Below are positions 52,238 to 60,158 of a stretch of 64,000 nt of DNA, piece after piece (position 1 is the stretch's first letter; every line of letters begins with the position of its first letter). This DNA comes from Streptomyces sp. NBC_00102. GTDB taxonomy: Bacteria; Actinomycetota; Actinomycetes; Streptomycetales; Streptomycetaceae. The notes under the pieces are model-generated. The model made no database searches and was not told the DNA's origin. It was given only the letters and a program-made list of their open reading frames with translations. The translations under genes and the position numbers were made by a program. The stretch covers positions 124,001 to 188,000 of the forward strand of contig NZ_JAPEMC010000003.1 of assembly GCF_026343115.1 (NCBI RefSeq). Reading direction: 5' to 3'.

Positions 52238-53014
52238 TCAGGAGGCGGAGTAGCCGCCGTCGACCAGGTGGTAGCTGCCGTGGATGAAGGAGGCGCGGTC
52301 GGAGAGCAGGAACGTGGCCAGCTCGGCGACCTCCTCCGAGGTGCCCAGACGGCCCGCGGGGTGGAGCGAGATCAGGTGGTCGCGCGCCGGGCCCTCGGTG
52401 TCGCGCAGCAGCGGGGTGTCGATGAAGCCCGGGCCCACGGCGTTGACGCGGATGTTCTGCGCCGCGTACTCCAGGGCTGCCGTCTTGGTCAGACCTACGA
52501 CGCCGTGCTTGGCGGCGACGTACGCCGGGGACTGGGCGAAGCCGTTGGTGCCGAGGATGGAGGAGATGTTGACGATGGCACCGCCCCCGGCCTTGAGCAG
52601 TTCGGGGATCTCGTAGCGCATCGAGTGGAAGACGCCGCTGAGGTTGGTGGCGACGACACGGTTCCATGCCTCGACGGCGTACTCGCCGGTGGGGGCGGCG
52701 GGGCCGCCGATGCCGGCGTTGTTCACGGCGAGGTTCAGGGCGCCGAAGGTGTCGACGGCGAACCGGACGCCCGCTTCGACGGAGGCGGGGTCGGTGACGT
52801 CCAGGCGGACGGCGGCGGCGCGGGCGCCGGTGGCCGTCAGCTCCGCGACGGCCTTGCGGGCGCTCTCCTCGTCGTAGTCGGCGACGACGACCGCCGCGCC
52901 GCCGGCCGCGAGGCGCTTCGACAGGGCCAGGCCGATGCCGGAGGCGCCGCCGGTGACCAGCGCGACCTTGCCGGCGAACTCGGTCGCGTAGGAGGTGGAG
53001 AGGTCAGTGCTCAT
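52238..53014 (-). CDS. Short-chain dehydrogenase/reductase
   Basis: A 258-residue classical SDR. The NAD(P) motif is TGGASGIGLAL (about 18-28), with NNAGIGG, the catalytic Ser in NISSILG and YVAAKHG with the Tyr and Lys. The Asp at the end of beta-2 (VVADYDEE) points to NAD(H) preference. Its ATG overlaps the stop of the TetR gene (ATGA, 53011-53014). The ADH gene follows after 119 bp. Confidence 0.93.
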   Translation of the reverse strand: MSTDLSTSYATEFAGKVALVTGGASGIGLALSKRLAAGGAAVVVADYDEESARKAVAELTATGARAAAVRLDVTDPASVEAGVRFAVDTFGALNLAVNNAGIGGPAAPTGEYAVEAWNRVVATNLSGVFHSMRYEIPELLKAGGGAIVNISSILGTNGFAQSPAYVAAKHGVVGLTKTAALEYAAQNIRVNAVGPGFIDTPLLRDTEGPARDHLISLHPAGRLGTSEEVAELATFLLSDRASFIHGSYHLVDGGYSAS

Positions 53015-53682
53015 GATGAGGTGCTTCTTTCTGTGGTGCTGTGGTGCGCCGGTCCGTGCGGGGCCGGGGTCAGGAGGTCCGCGGAGAGGGCATCGAACGC
53101 CTGGACCACGAGTTCGGGCAGGACGTCAGGGAGACCGCCGCGGACCCAGGCGGCCTGCGCCGCGAGCAGGGCTCCGGCTCCCGCCGCGACCGTCACCGCG
53201 GGACGGAGGTCCTCGCGACGGTCCACGCCGAGCCGGTCCGCGAGGATGAGGACCGATTCCTCCTGGGCGTCCACCCGGATGTGGTGGTACGCGGCGTAGA
53301 GGGTCGGCTCCTCCTCGGCGAGGACCAGGAGTTCGAAGATCCGGGGGCGCAGGTGCCAGGGCCCGGCCTCCGTGTCGTCGAGCCAGTCGAGTACGGCCCG
53401 CCGGTAGGCGGTGAGCGGGGGCTCGGCGGCGGGCCGGGCGCGCAGGGCTTCGTTGATGCGGTCGCCGTCGCCGCGTACGGCGTCGAGGACCGCGTCCTCC
53501 TTGCTCCGGAAGTACCGGCTGAAGGTGCGCCGGTCGACGTCGGCCGCTTCCGCGATCTCCTCGACCGTCACGTTGCGCAGACCCCGGTCGAGTACGAGCT
53601 CGAACGCGGCCCGGGCCAGCGTGTCCCGGGTCCGGCGGGCCTTGCGGCCCCGCCTCTCCGGTTCCCTCTGCTCCGTGCTCAT
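53011..53682 (-). CDS. TetR-family regulator of the SDR-ADH operon
   Basis: A 223-residue repressor with a canonical HTH (about 20-60: TRDTLARAAFELVLDRGLRN, VEEIAEAADVDRRTFSRYF). The C-terminal ligand domain contains HLRPRIFELLVLAEEEPTLY. Two 15-bp repeats at 53706-53737 directly upstream are its likely operator. It is the first gene of the operon with the SDR and ADH, so autorepression would control all three. The ligand is presumably the alcohol or ketone handled by those enzymes. Confidence 0.9.
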   Translation of the reverse strand: MSTEQREPERRGRKARRTRDTLARAAFELVLDRGLRNVTVEEIAEAADVDRRTFSRYFRSKEDAVLDAVRGDGDRINEALRARPAAEPPLTAYRRAVLDWLDDTEAGPWHLRPRIFELLVLAEEEPTLYAAYHHIRVDAQEESVLILADRLGVDRREDLRPAVTVAAGAGALLAAQAAWVRGGLPDVLPELVVQAFDALSADLLTPAPHGPAHHSTTERSTSS

Positions 53683-53705
53683 GTCTGCACCGTACACCCA
53701 AAAAT

Positions 53706-53737
53706 GTCGCAGCGGGACACTTGTCGCGTCGGGACTT
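53706..53737. promoter_or_regulatory. Paired operator-like repeats for the TetR regulator
   Basis: TGTCGC-AGC-GGGACA (53706-53720) and TGTCGC-GTC-GGGACT (53723-53737) are two imperfect palindromes in direct repeat, centres 17 bp apart, 24 bp upstream of the TetR start. Such tandem sites commonly bind two TetR dimers. Confidence 0.6.
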
Positions 53738-53769
53738 TTCGGGGAGCGGGGCAGCCGGATGGGACACCG

Positions 53770-53888
53770 GTCGCCGGGCACCGCACGGGCGACCCACCAG
53801 GCCGCCGGGACCAGCACGGGCGACCCACCAGCACGGGCGGCCCACCACGCCGCCGGGCACCGCACGGGCGGCCCACCAGGCCGCCGGA
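53770..53888. repeat. Degenerate GC-rich tandem repeat, about 31-bp unit
   Basis: Three full or near-full copies and one truncated copy of a unit containing GCACGGGCGRCCCACCAG and GCCGCCGGG lie between the TetR gene and the acetyltransferase. Copies differ at few positions. The array ends ten bases before the acetyltransferase minus-10. Confidence 0.65.
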
Positions 53889-53897
53889 CGCATGTCG

Positions 53898-53903
53898 GAT
53901 AAT
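53898..53903 (+). promoter_or_regulatory. Minus-10 of the leaderless acetyltransferase gene
   Basis: GATAAT followed by seven bases and GTG 53911. No Shine-Dalgarno is present, so the message is probably leaderless. Confidence 0.5.
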
Positions 53904-53910
53904 CCGTCCC

Positions 53911-54333
53911 GTGACACGCACCACCCTCACCCTGGCCGACCGGCTCCCCACCCCGGACGAACACCGCGGGATCGCCGAGGCGGTGGGCTGGTCCCACGCC
54001 TTCGCCTGGGAGTTCCTGCCCGCCTCCCTCGCCGGCTCCACGGCCGGCGTCGTCGCACTGGAGGGCCAGGAGGTGATCGGCATGGGGCGGCTGGTGGGAG
54101 ACGGCGTCTCCTACTTCTACGTGCAGGACCTGGCCGTCATGCCCTCCCATCAGGGCCGGGGGATCGGAACGCTGCTGCTGCGCAGGCTCCTGGACCACGT
54201 GCGGAACACCGCACCGGCCACCGCCTTCGTCGGGCTCTTCTCCACCGGAGAGGGGGCGGCTCTCTACACGCGCGAGGGGTTCACGCCCGGCGACATGACC
54301 GGCATGTTCCGCCTGGTCCACCCGGCCGCCTGA
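53911..54333 (+). CDS. GNAT family N-acetyltransferase
   Basis: A 140-residue acetyltransferase. The acetyl-CoA loop is VMPSHQGRGIGTLLLRRLLDHV (split VMPSHQGRGIG / TLLLRRLL, about 72-92), preceded by the strand YFYVQDLAV and followed by FVGLFSTGEGAALYTREGF. It resembles small arylalkylamine or aminoglycoside-like GNATs, but the acceptor is unknown. GTG 53911 is set by the minus-10 at 53898-53903. It converges with a second GNAT gene. Confidence 0.88.
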   Translation: MTRTTLTLADRLPTPDEHRGIAEAVGWSHAFAWEFLPASLAGSTAGVVALEGQEVIGMGRLVGDGVSYFYVQDLAVMPSHQGRGIGTLLLRRLLDHVRNTAPATAFVGLFSTGEGAALYTREGFTPGDMTGMFRLVHPAA

Positions 54334-54375
54334 GGGTACGCACGCGAACAACCTGAGGGCGCGCACGCGAAAAAG

Positions 54376-54405
54376 AGGGGGTGGCCGGCGAACCGGTCAC
54401 CCCCT
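54376..54405. terminator. 13-bp hairpin between convergent acetyltransferase genes
   Basis: Arms 54376-54388 and 54393-54405 pair with one G-T wobble around a CGAA loop, preceded by AAAA. Confidence 0.8.
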
Positions 54406-54422
54406 TCACGGAGAACGCGCGA

Positions 54423-55226
54423 TCAGACGCCGGCCACCGGGGACGGCAGGATCGCCGGGGTGATCGCGCCCCGGAACACGGTGGTGCGGCGGAGCCGGAA
54501 GCCGAGGGACTCGTAGAGCCGGACCGCTCCGGCGTTCTCGGCCGCGGCGTGCAGGAACGGGATGTCGCCACGCCCGGTGATCTCATGGGCGACCGCCAGC
54601 ACCAGCCGGGTAGCGAGGCCCTGGCCCCGTACGGACTCGTCGGTGCAGACCGCGCTGATCTCGCTCCAGCCTGCCGGGCGCACCCGCTCCCCCGCCATCG
54701 CGACCAGCACCCCCTCGCGCCGCACGCCCAGGTACGTACCGAGCTCCACGGTGCGCGGCAGGAACGGCCCCGGGCGGGTGCGCTCGACCAGCTCCAGCAT
54801 CTCCGGCACGTCCTCGGCGCCGAGCCGGACCGCCTCGGGGTACGGCTCCGGGCGCAGCCCCTCGCCGGTGAGCTGCACGCCGTCGATCTCGAATTCGATC
54901 TCCCAGTCCTCCGGCGGCGCCTGCCGTACGCCCATGAGCGCGACCGGGGCGCCGGGCCCGGCGAGTGCGGCGACGTCGGCCCAGTCCCGCGCGTCCGGCT
55001 CCTGGGGCAAGGCGAACCAGGGCGCCACGTCGGCGGAGTAGCGCGCGACGCGTCCGAGACGTTCGGCGAAGTGCGCCTGGGTCCCGGTCAGCGCGGCGAG
55101 GGACGGGTTGTCCAGGGGATGGAGGGGAAGACCGGAGCTCTCCCGTGCGGGGGCGGGGGCGCCCACCGTGCCGCTCCCCCCGCTCGCGCGGGCTCCGCGG
55201 TGATCGGTGACGTAGACCTCGGACAT
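54423..55226 (-). CDS. GNAT family N-acetyltransferase (FR47-like)
   Basis: A 267-residue protein. The N-terminal half (LHPLDNPSLAALTGTQAHFA, GRVARYSADVAPWFAL) is characteristic of the GNAT-like group with an accessory domain; the C-terminal half has the acetyl-CoA site SAVCTDESVRGQGLATRLVL (about 197-216) and ENAGAVRLYESLGFRLRRTTVF. The substrate is unknown. ATG 55226 follows GAGGAAAGC on the minus strand. It is divergent from the sigma factor gene. Confidence 0.87.
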   Translation of the reverse strand: MSEVYVTDHRGARASGGSGTVGAPAPARESSGLPLHPLDNPSLAALTGTQAHFAERLGRVARYSADVAPWFALPQEPDARDWADVAALAGPGAPVALMGVRQAPPEDWEIEFEIDGVQLTGEGLRPEPYPEAVRLGAEDVPEMLELVERTRPGPFLPRTVELGTYLGVRREGVLVAMAGERVRPAGWSEISAVCTDESVRGQGLATRLVLAVAHEITGRGDIPFLHAAAENAGAVRLYESLGFRLRRTTVFRGAITPAILPSPVAGV

Positions 55227-55616
55227 GCTTTCCTCGCTCCGGTGTTCCTCGGTGGGCGCGGTGCCGGACAGTGGCGCCGCCATCTGGCGAAAAGCGCCTA
55301 CGGCGGTCCCGTATTCCCGGTTCCGGCGGTGGTCAGCGTCACGGACGGGGGAACCCGGCCGGTCCGCCTCCCGGCGGTGCCCGCCTGTGGCACTCTGGTG
55401 GCGACCGCCCCGCCGGGCTCCCCCGTACCGGCGGGGCGGTTGCGCACCCCTACGGGCCCTCGGCCCCTCCGGTGAAGGCGGCTGCGTGCCGGCACCGTCA
55501 CTTCCCGGCCAATTCCGAACTCCTGTCCTGATCCGTTTCGCTGACGGCGCATGAGGCCCCGGGCCCGGGGAAGGTGCCAGTACCTGAGGGCATTCGATCC
55601 AGGGGAGCGTGACGGG
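55227..55616. other. Intergenic region between GNAT and sigma factor genes
   Basis: About 390 bases without a gene. It contains a 13-bp perfect hairpin (arms 55404-55416 and 55428-55440). No clear SigB-type promoter was found in front of the sigma gene. Confidence 0.5.
55404..55440. terminator. 13-bp hairpin upstream of the sigma factor gene
   Basis: Arms 55404-55416 and 55428-55440 pair perfectly around an 11-base loop. It may be a terminator or a structured leader element. Confidence 0.5.
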
Positions 55617-56489
55617 ATGACCGCACACACGGCACGGACCACCAAGGCGGACAAGGCGGAGGTGACGGACGGGCTCCCGTGGATCGAGGAGGCGGGAAAG
55701 GTCGCTCCTCAGGACGCGCGCCAGCTCTCGCGCGTCTTCTTCGACCGCCTCCAGGAGCTGGAGGAGGGAACCGCCGCCCACCAGTACGCGCGGAACACGC
55801 TGATCGAGATGAATCTCTCCCTCGTCCGCTTCGCCGCAGGACGGTTCCGCAACCGGGGCAGCGGGGACATGGAGGACATCGTCCAGGTCGGCACCATCGG
55901 GCTGATCAAGGCCATCGACCGGTTCGACCTCTCGCGCGAAGTGGAGTTCACCTCCTTCGCGGTGCCGTACATCGTCGGTGAGATCAAACGATTCTTCCGT
56001 GACACCAGCTGGGCCGTCCACGTTCCCCGGCGGCTCCAGGAGCTGCGGGTCGACCTCGCCAAGGCCAAGGACCTCCTCGCCGTCGAGCTGGACCGCGACC
56101 CGACGGTGCAGGAGCTCGCCGACCACCTGGAGATGTCGCCGGAGGAGATCACCGAGGGCATCGTCGCTTCGAACGGCTACACCGCCGGCTCGCTCGACAT
56201 GCCCACCGACAGCGGCGAGTCGGGCCGCCCGCACACCAACGGCCGGACCTTCGCCGACGTGCTCGGCGAACCGGACTCCGCCATGGAGGGCGTGGAGAAC
56301 CTCCAGGCGCTCGCCCCGCTCATGGACCGGCTGGACGCGCGGGAACGCCTGATCATCGACATGCGCTTCGGCCAAGAGCTGACGCAGGCTCAGATCGGTG
56401 CCGAACTGGGCATCTCGCAGATGCACGTGTCGCGGCTGCTCAGCCGCATGCTGCGCAAGCTGCGCGACGGAATGCTGACCGAGGAGTGA
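55617..56489 (+). CDS. SigB/SigF-family RNA polymerase sigma factor
   Basis: A 290-residue group 3 sigma factor. Region 2 reads NLSLVRFAAGRFRNRGSGDM, EDIVQVGTIGLIKAIDRFD and VEFTSFAVPYIVGEIKRFF; region 3 is DLAKAKDLLAVELDRDPTV, and region 4 has the helix-turn-helix ELTQAQIGAELGISQMHVSR followed by LLSRMLRKLR. The family (SigB, SigF, SigG and relatives in Streptomyces) controls general and osmotic stress and sporulation, usually under anti-sigma factors; none is adjacent. ATG 55617 is preferred; an upstream ATG at 55551 is in frame. Confidence 0.92.
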   Translation: MTAHTARTTKADKAEVTDGLPWIEEAGKVAPQDARQLSRVFFDRLQELEEGTAAHQYARNTLIEMNLSLVRFAAGRFRNRGSGDMEDIVQVGTIGLIKAIDRFDLSREVEFTSFAVPYIVGEIKRFFRDTSWAVHVPRRLQELRVDLAKAKDLLAVELDRDPTVQELADHLEMSPEEITEGIVASNGYTAGSLDMPTDSGESGRPHTNGRTFADVLGEPDSAMEGVENLQALAPLMDRLDARERLIIDMRFGQELTQAQIGAELGISQMHVSRLLSRMLRKLRDGMLTEE

Positions 56490-56523
56490 TCCGGCGGGGC
56501 GGGCACCGTCCGGATGCGGGGAG

Positions 56524-56555
56524 CGTGGGGCGCGGCCTTCGGGCCGCGCCCCACG
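56524..56555. terminator. 14-bp hairpin with TTCG tetraloop
   Basis: Arms 56524-56537 and 56542-56555 pair perfectly around TTCG, between the sigma factor gene and the convergent aldo/keto reductase gene. Confidence 0.9.
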
Positions 56556-56603
56556 TGCGTACCGCCGACCGGGACAGGGGCACGGGGCGGTGCGCCCCAT
56601 GCG

Positions 56604-57530
56604 TCAGGCGTCGGCGGGCGGGGTGACCGCGTGGTGGGCCGCGTCCAGGGCGACCAGCTCCTCCTTCGTCAGCCGCAGGGCCCCGGCCGCCACGTTCTCC
56701 TCCAGGTGGGCCGGATCGCCGGTACCGGGAATGGCCAGTACGTGGGGGCCGCGGTGCAACGTCCATGCCAGCCGCACCTGCGCGGCACTCGCGCCGTGGG
56801 CCCGCGCGACCTCCGCCACCTCGTCGTGCTCCGGCGCCGCTCCGGCTCCCTTGTCGCGACCGGCACCGGCGATCGAGTAGAACGGTACGAACGCGATGCC
56901 CTGCTCACCGCAGCTGTCGACGAACTCGTCCTGGTCGGGACGCACTCCGATGCCGTAGAGGTTCTGTACGCAGACCACCGGGGCGATCTTCCGTGCCTCG
57001 GCGAGGTGTTCGGGGCGCACGTTGGAGATGCCGAGGTGCCGGATGAGTCCGCGCTCGCGCAGTTCGGCGAGCGCGCCGAAGCGTTCGGCTATCGAATCGG
57101 GCCCCAGTACACGGAGGTTGACGACGTCGAGGTGGTCGCGGCCGAGCTGGCGCAGGTTCTCCTCGACCTGCTCGCGCAGCCGTTCCGGGGTCGCGTGGGG
57201 GATCCATTCGCCCGAAGGGGCCCGTCCGGGGCCCACCTTGGTGGTGATGACGAGGTCGTCCGGATAGGGCGCGAGCGCCCGGTTGATCAGTTCGTTGGCG
57301 GAGCGCAGGCGTGAGAAGTAGAAGGCCGCGGTGTCGATGTGGTTGACACCGAGCTCGACCGCCCGGCGCAGTACTCCGATCGCCTGGTCGCGGTCGCGCG
57401 GAGCCGCGTCGGGGTCGAAGGCGGCGCCGGTCTGCGGCAGCCGCATGGAGCCGAAGCCGATCCGGTTGACCGATCGGTCGCCCAGGGTCCACGTGCCCGA
57501 GGCCGCGGCCGTGATGGTGGGTGAGGTCAT
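56604..57530 (-). CDS. Aldo/keto reductase
   Basis: A 308-residue TIM-barrel NADPH oxidoreductase. The catalytic tetrad region includes Asp and Tyr in NHIDTAAFY, Lys in LVITTKVG, and a variant fourth position in DVVNLRVLG where His is usual. NADPH-binding residues lie in the C-terminal RGPHVLAIPGTGDPAHLEENV. The protein resembles YajO/oxidoreductase-type AKRs (AKR13-like) with unknown carbonyl substrate. Start ATG 57530. Confidence 0.9.
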   Translation of the reverse strand: MTSPTITAAASGTWTLGDRSVNRIGFGSMRLPQTGAAFDPDAAPRDRDQAIGVLRRAVELGVNHIDTAAFYFSRLRSANELINRALAPYPDDLVITTKVGPGRAPSGEWIPHATPERLREQVEENLRQLGRDHLDVVNLRVLGPDSIAERFGALAELRERGLIRHLGISNVRPEHLAEARKIAPVVCVQNLYGIGVRPDQDEFVDSCGEQGIAFVPFYSIAGAGRDKGAGAAPEHDEVAEVARAHGASAAQVRLAWTLHRGPHVLAIPGTGDPAHLEENVAAGALRLTKEELVALDAAHHAVTPPADA

Positions 57531-57756
57531 GGCGCCATGTTCGGTGCGGTGCGGGGTGGCGGGCAAACCCTTTCGGCCGTCCGTCTCGCCCTGGGCAACG
57601 CGTACGGCCGGTTCCCCGCTGTTGCCACCGCATTGCAGGTTCGTGGCAGGGCGGGCGAGCGCCTTCCCGGCGCGCGCGGCTCGCCCTACGGTCCGTAACC
57701 GGCCCGCGGCGAAGCCGCGTCGGCTCTCCCTCTTCCCTCCCCGAGGAGCGTTCGTC

Positions 57757-59013
57757 ATGGATCACCCGCCGCTGTCCGAGTCCGCGTACGACCGGTTGCG
57801 CATGCGCCAGTGGGCCGATGGCCGGGCCCGGTCGGCCGGCATCGACCGGCGGGACCTGCTGAGGCTGGTGGCCGCCGCCTCCGTGGCCGTTCCGCTGGCC
57901 TCGGCCGCGACGCCCGCGCACGCGGCCGAGTCGCTGCCCGGCGTGGTGAAGCCGTTGCCCGCCGACCTGTTCACCATCCGGGGCACCAACGCGGAGACCA
58001 ACTTCGCGGCGCTGCGCGGGACGGGAGTACTCACCCCCACGGACCGCTTCTTCGTGCGGAACCACACCGCGACACCCCGCGTCGAGGCGGCCGACTGGAA
58101 GCTCACCGTCTGGGGCGACGGGCTGACCGGCGGCCCGGCGGACTTCTCGTACGACGATCTGCGCGCCCTGCCGTCCGTCACCCGGACCGCGTTCGTCGAG
58201 TGCGCGGGCAACGGACGCAGTTTCTACACCACCCAGCAGAACCAGCAGGTCAGCGGCACCGCGTGGACGCTCGGCGCGATCGGCACCGCGCGCTGGCGCG
58301 GGGTGCCGCTGCGGACGGTGCTGCGCCGGGCGGGCATCGGCCGGCACGCCGTCGACGTGCTGCCGCGCGGCCTGGACGCGGAGGTCGTGACCGACGGCGT
58401 GAACCTGGGGCGGGTGCGCAGGCCGCTTCCGGTGGCCAAGGCCCTGGACGACGTGCTGCTCGCGTACGAGATGAACGGCGAACCGCTTCCGCCGGACCAC
58501 GGCTTCCCGGTGCGGCTCGTCGTGCCCTCGTGGGTGGGGATCGCCAACATCAAGTGGGTGGGTGACATCGAGGTGAGCGCCGATCCACTGGTCTCCCCGT
58601 GGAACACCACCCTCTACCGGCTGTTCGGTCCCGGTTATCCCGCGGAGGGCAGTGCGCCACTGACCCGGCAGACGCTGAAGAGCGCCTTCGAGCTTCCGCT
58701 CGGCGCCTCCTTCACCGCGCACCGGCGGGTCGAGCTGACGGGCCGGTCCTGGTCGGGCGGTGCCCCGGTCCGTTCGGTGGAGGTCAGCACGGACGGCGGT
58801 GTCCGGTGGCGGCGGGCCCGGCTGCGCGACGAGCCGCGCGCGGGCGGCTGGGTGCGCTGGTCGGCGGAGTGGGTGCCGGACCGTACCGGTCCGGGTGTCC
58901 TGCTGGCGCGGGCCACGGACCGGTCCGGGCGGACGCAGCCGGAGACCGCCGCGCACAACACGCAGGGGTACCTCTTCGACGCGGTGGTCCGCCACCCGGT
59001 GACGGTGGCCTGA
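57757..59013 (+). CDS. Tat-exported sulfite-oxidase-family molybdopterin enzyme
   Basis: A 418-residue molybdenum oxidoreductase of the sulfite oxidase fold. A Tat-type signal (DRRDLLRLVAAASVAVPLA, cleavage near AHA-A) directs folded export. The molybdopterin ligand Cys is in VECAGNGRSFY (about 147-157); other blocks are DRFFVRNHTATP and GFPVRLVVPSWVG, and the C-terminal MoCo dimerisation domain runs from about 300 (APVRSVEVSTDGGVRWRRA). Such enzymes oxidise sulfite or reduce methionine or protein sulfoxides; the exact reaction cannot be read. Start ATG 57757 with GAGGAG. Confidence 0.9.
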   Translation: MDHPPLSESAYDRLRMRQWADGRARSAGIDRRDLLRLVAAASVAVPLASAATPAHAAESLPGVVKPLPADLFTIRGTNAETNFAALRGTGVLTPTDRFFVRNHTATPRVEAADWKLTVWGDGLTGGPADFSYDDLRALPSVTRTAFVECAGNGRSFYTTQQNQQVSGTAWTLGAIGTARWRGVPLRTVLRRAGIGRHAVDVLPRGLDAEVVTDGVNLGRVRRPLPVAKALDDVLLAYEMNGEPLPPDHGFPVRLVVPSWVGIANIKWVGDIEVSADPLVSPWNTTLYRLFGPGYPAEGSAPLTRQTLKSAFELPLGASFTAHRRVELTGRSWSGGAPVRSVEVSTDGGVRWRRARLRDEPRAGGWVRWSAEWVPDRTGPGVLLARATDRSGRTQPETAAHNTQGYLFDAVVRHPVTVA

Positions 59014-59060
59014 GAGCGGCGGTGCGGGGGCGGGGTGCGGGGACGGCGGCCCCGCGGGCG

Positions 59061-59963
59061 TCATCGGCCGGCGGCCCCGGGCCCGTCGGTCGTACGGCTC
59101 CGCTCGTGTTCGTCGCGCAGGTGGGCCGTCGCGCCTTCGAACACGGCCGCGTGCACCGCCCTCGCCAGGCGTGCGCCCCAGACGGACCGGGGTCCGGCGA
59201 ACGGCTCCGTACCCTCGGGTCCTGGGGCGGGCACGGCGACGCAGACGGCGTCCGTGGGGGTGCCGGAGCAGTCGAGCCCGGCGTCAAGGAGCGCCTGGAC
59301 CTTCGCCTCGGTGGCGGTGGCGACCGCGTTGACCAGGGCGGCGTCGCTGAGGGCGACCGGGAGTGTGACGACGATGTTGACCGTCCCGGGCTCCGGCGGG
59401 CCGCCCGCGCCCGGTGCCGGTACGGCCGCCCAGCCGCGTACGCCGAGGCCGCTGGTGACGGTGGCCGTCACCCCCTCGTCGTGTGCCTCGGTCCAGGCGC
59501 TCACGTCGGCGGCGGTCATGAGTCCGGCGCCGGGTCCGTCGAGCCCCTCCGCCGCCGCGATCTCCGCGAGGTGACGGTCGGGGTCGAGCCTGGGGTATCC
59601 GCCGGGCACCTGGGCGTTGAGGATCCAGGCTCGGTCGCCGATGCCGCCGCCGAGGACCGCGCTGCTGCAGACACGGCTGCCGGGGGCCAGCCGCCAGACC
59701 AGATGGCCCAGCCGGTGGCCGTCCTCGTGCCGGGTGCGCAGGCACCCGCGCGGCGCCGGGAGCTGAAGGGGGACGGAAGTGATGGCGGTTCCCGGGGGTG
59801 TGCGGCGGCCGGCCGTGGTGTGACGGCCCTCCGGTACGGACGACGAAGGCCGGTCGATCCTATGCGGGGCGCCGGTCCTGCCGGACGCCGCCTGCCCGCC
59901 GCCCGGCCGGGTGCCCCCCGGACCGTCACCGGGGCCCACCCGGCCCACCACCAGGGCAGTCAC
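59061..59963 (-). CDS. Adenosylcobinamide amidohydrolase-like protein (CbiZ family)
   Basis: The C-terminal 220 residues (from RHEDGHRLGHLVWRLAPG, through SSAVLGGGIGDRAWILNAQV and AATEAKVQALLDAGLDCSG-like, GTPTDAVCVAVP) match CbiZ, which opens the aminopropanol amide of adenosylcobinamide to salvage imported corrinoids. About 75 residues of Arg/Pro-rich N-terminus are not family-like; the true start may be later, but no better start codon was found, so GTG 59963 is used. It fits the B12 use implied by mutAB-meaB. The SigB-like promoter at 59966-59992 lies just upstream on the opposite strand. Confidence 0.8.
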   Translation of the reverse strand: MTALVVGRVGPGDGPGGTRPGGGQAASGRTGAPHRIDRPSSSVPEGRHTTAGRRTPPGTAITSVPLQLPAPRGCLRTRHEDGHRLGHLVWRLAPGSRVCSSAVLGGGIGDRAWILNAQVPGGYPRLDPDRHLAEIAAAEGLDGPGAGLMTAADVSAWTEAHDEGVTATVTSGLGVRGWAAVPAPGAGGPPEPGTVNIVVTLPVALSDAALVNAVATATEAKVQALLDAGLDCSGTPTDAVCVAVPAPGPEGTEPFAGPRSVWGARLARAVHAAVFEGATAHLRDEHERSRTTDGPGAAGR

Positions 59964-59965
59964 CC

Positions 59966-59992
59966 GTTTGGCCTAACAGGTGGTCCGGGTCA
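59966..59992 (+). promoter_or_regulatory. SigB-type promoter for the PRC-barrel gene
   Basis: GTTTG (59966-59970) and GGGTCA (59987-59992) with a 16-base spacer. The minus-10 ends TCA rather than TAY. It lies 167 bp upstream of ATG 60159. Confidence 0.4.
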
Positions 59993-60158
59993 CCCATCCC
60001 GGCGGTCGCGGGCCCGAGCGGGTGCGACGTGCCCTCTCCGCACGGCCCCGGGCGGTCGGTGGGTTGCAGGGGCCATCCGGGTGAGGCGCGATGGAACCGG
60101 GCGTGCCGCACCTGAGTGGACCCACCACAGGACGCGTCCGGGCGAGGAGGCATCGGTC

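Noticed and set aside
53770..53888. CRISPR-like array
   Set aside because: Repeats are contiguous with no unique spacers and are GC-rich; this is a minisatellite.
55551..55616. Longer start for the sigma factor (ATG 55551)
   Set aside because: The extra 22 residues are Arg/Gly-rich and off-family; ATG 55617 fits the family N-terminus better.
59799..60158. Cobalamin riboswitch between the CbiZ-like gene and the PRC-barrel gene
   Set aside because: No B12-box-like element recognised on either strand.
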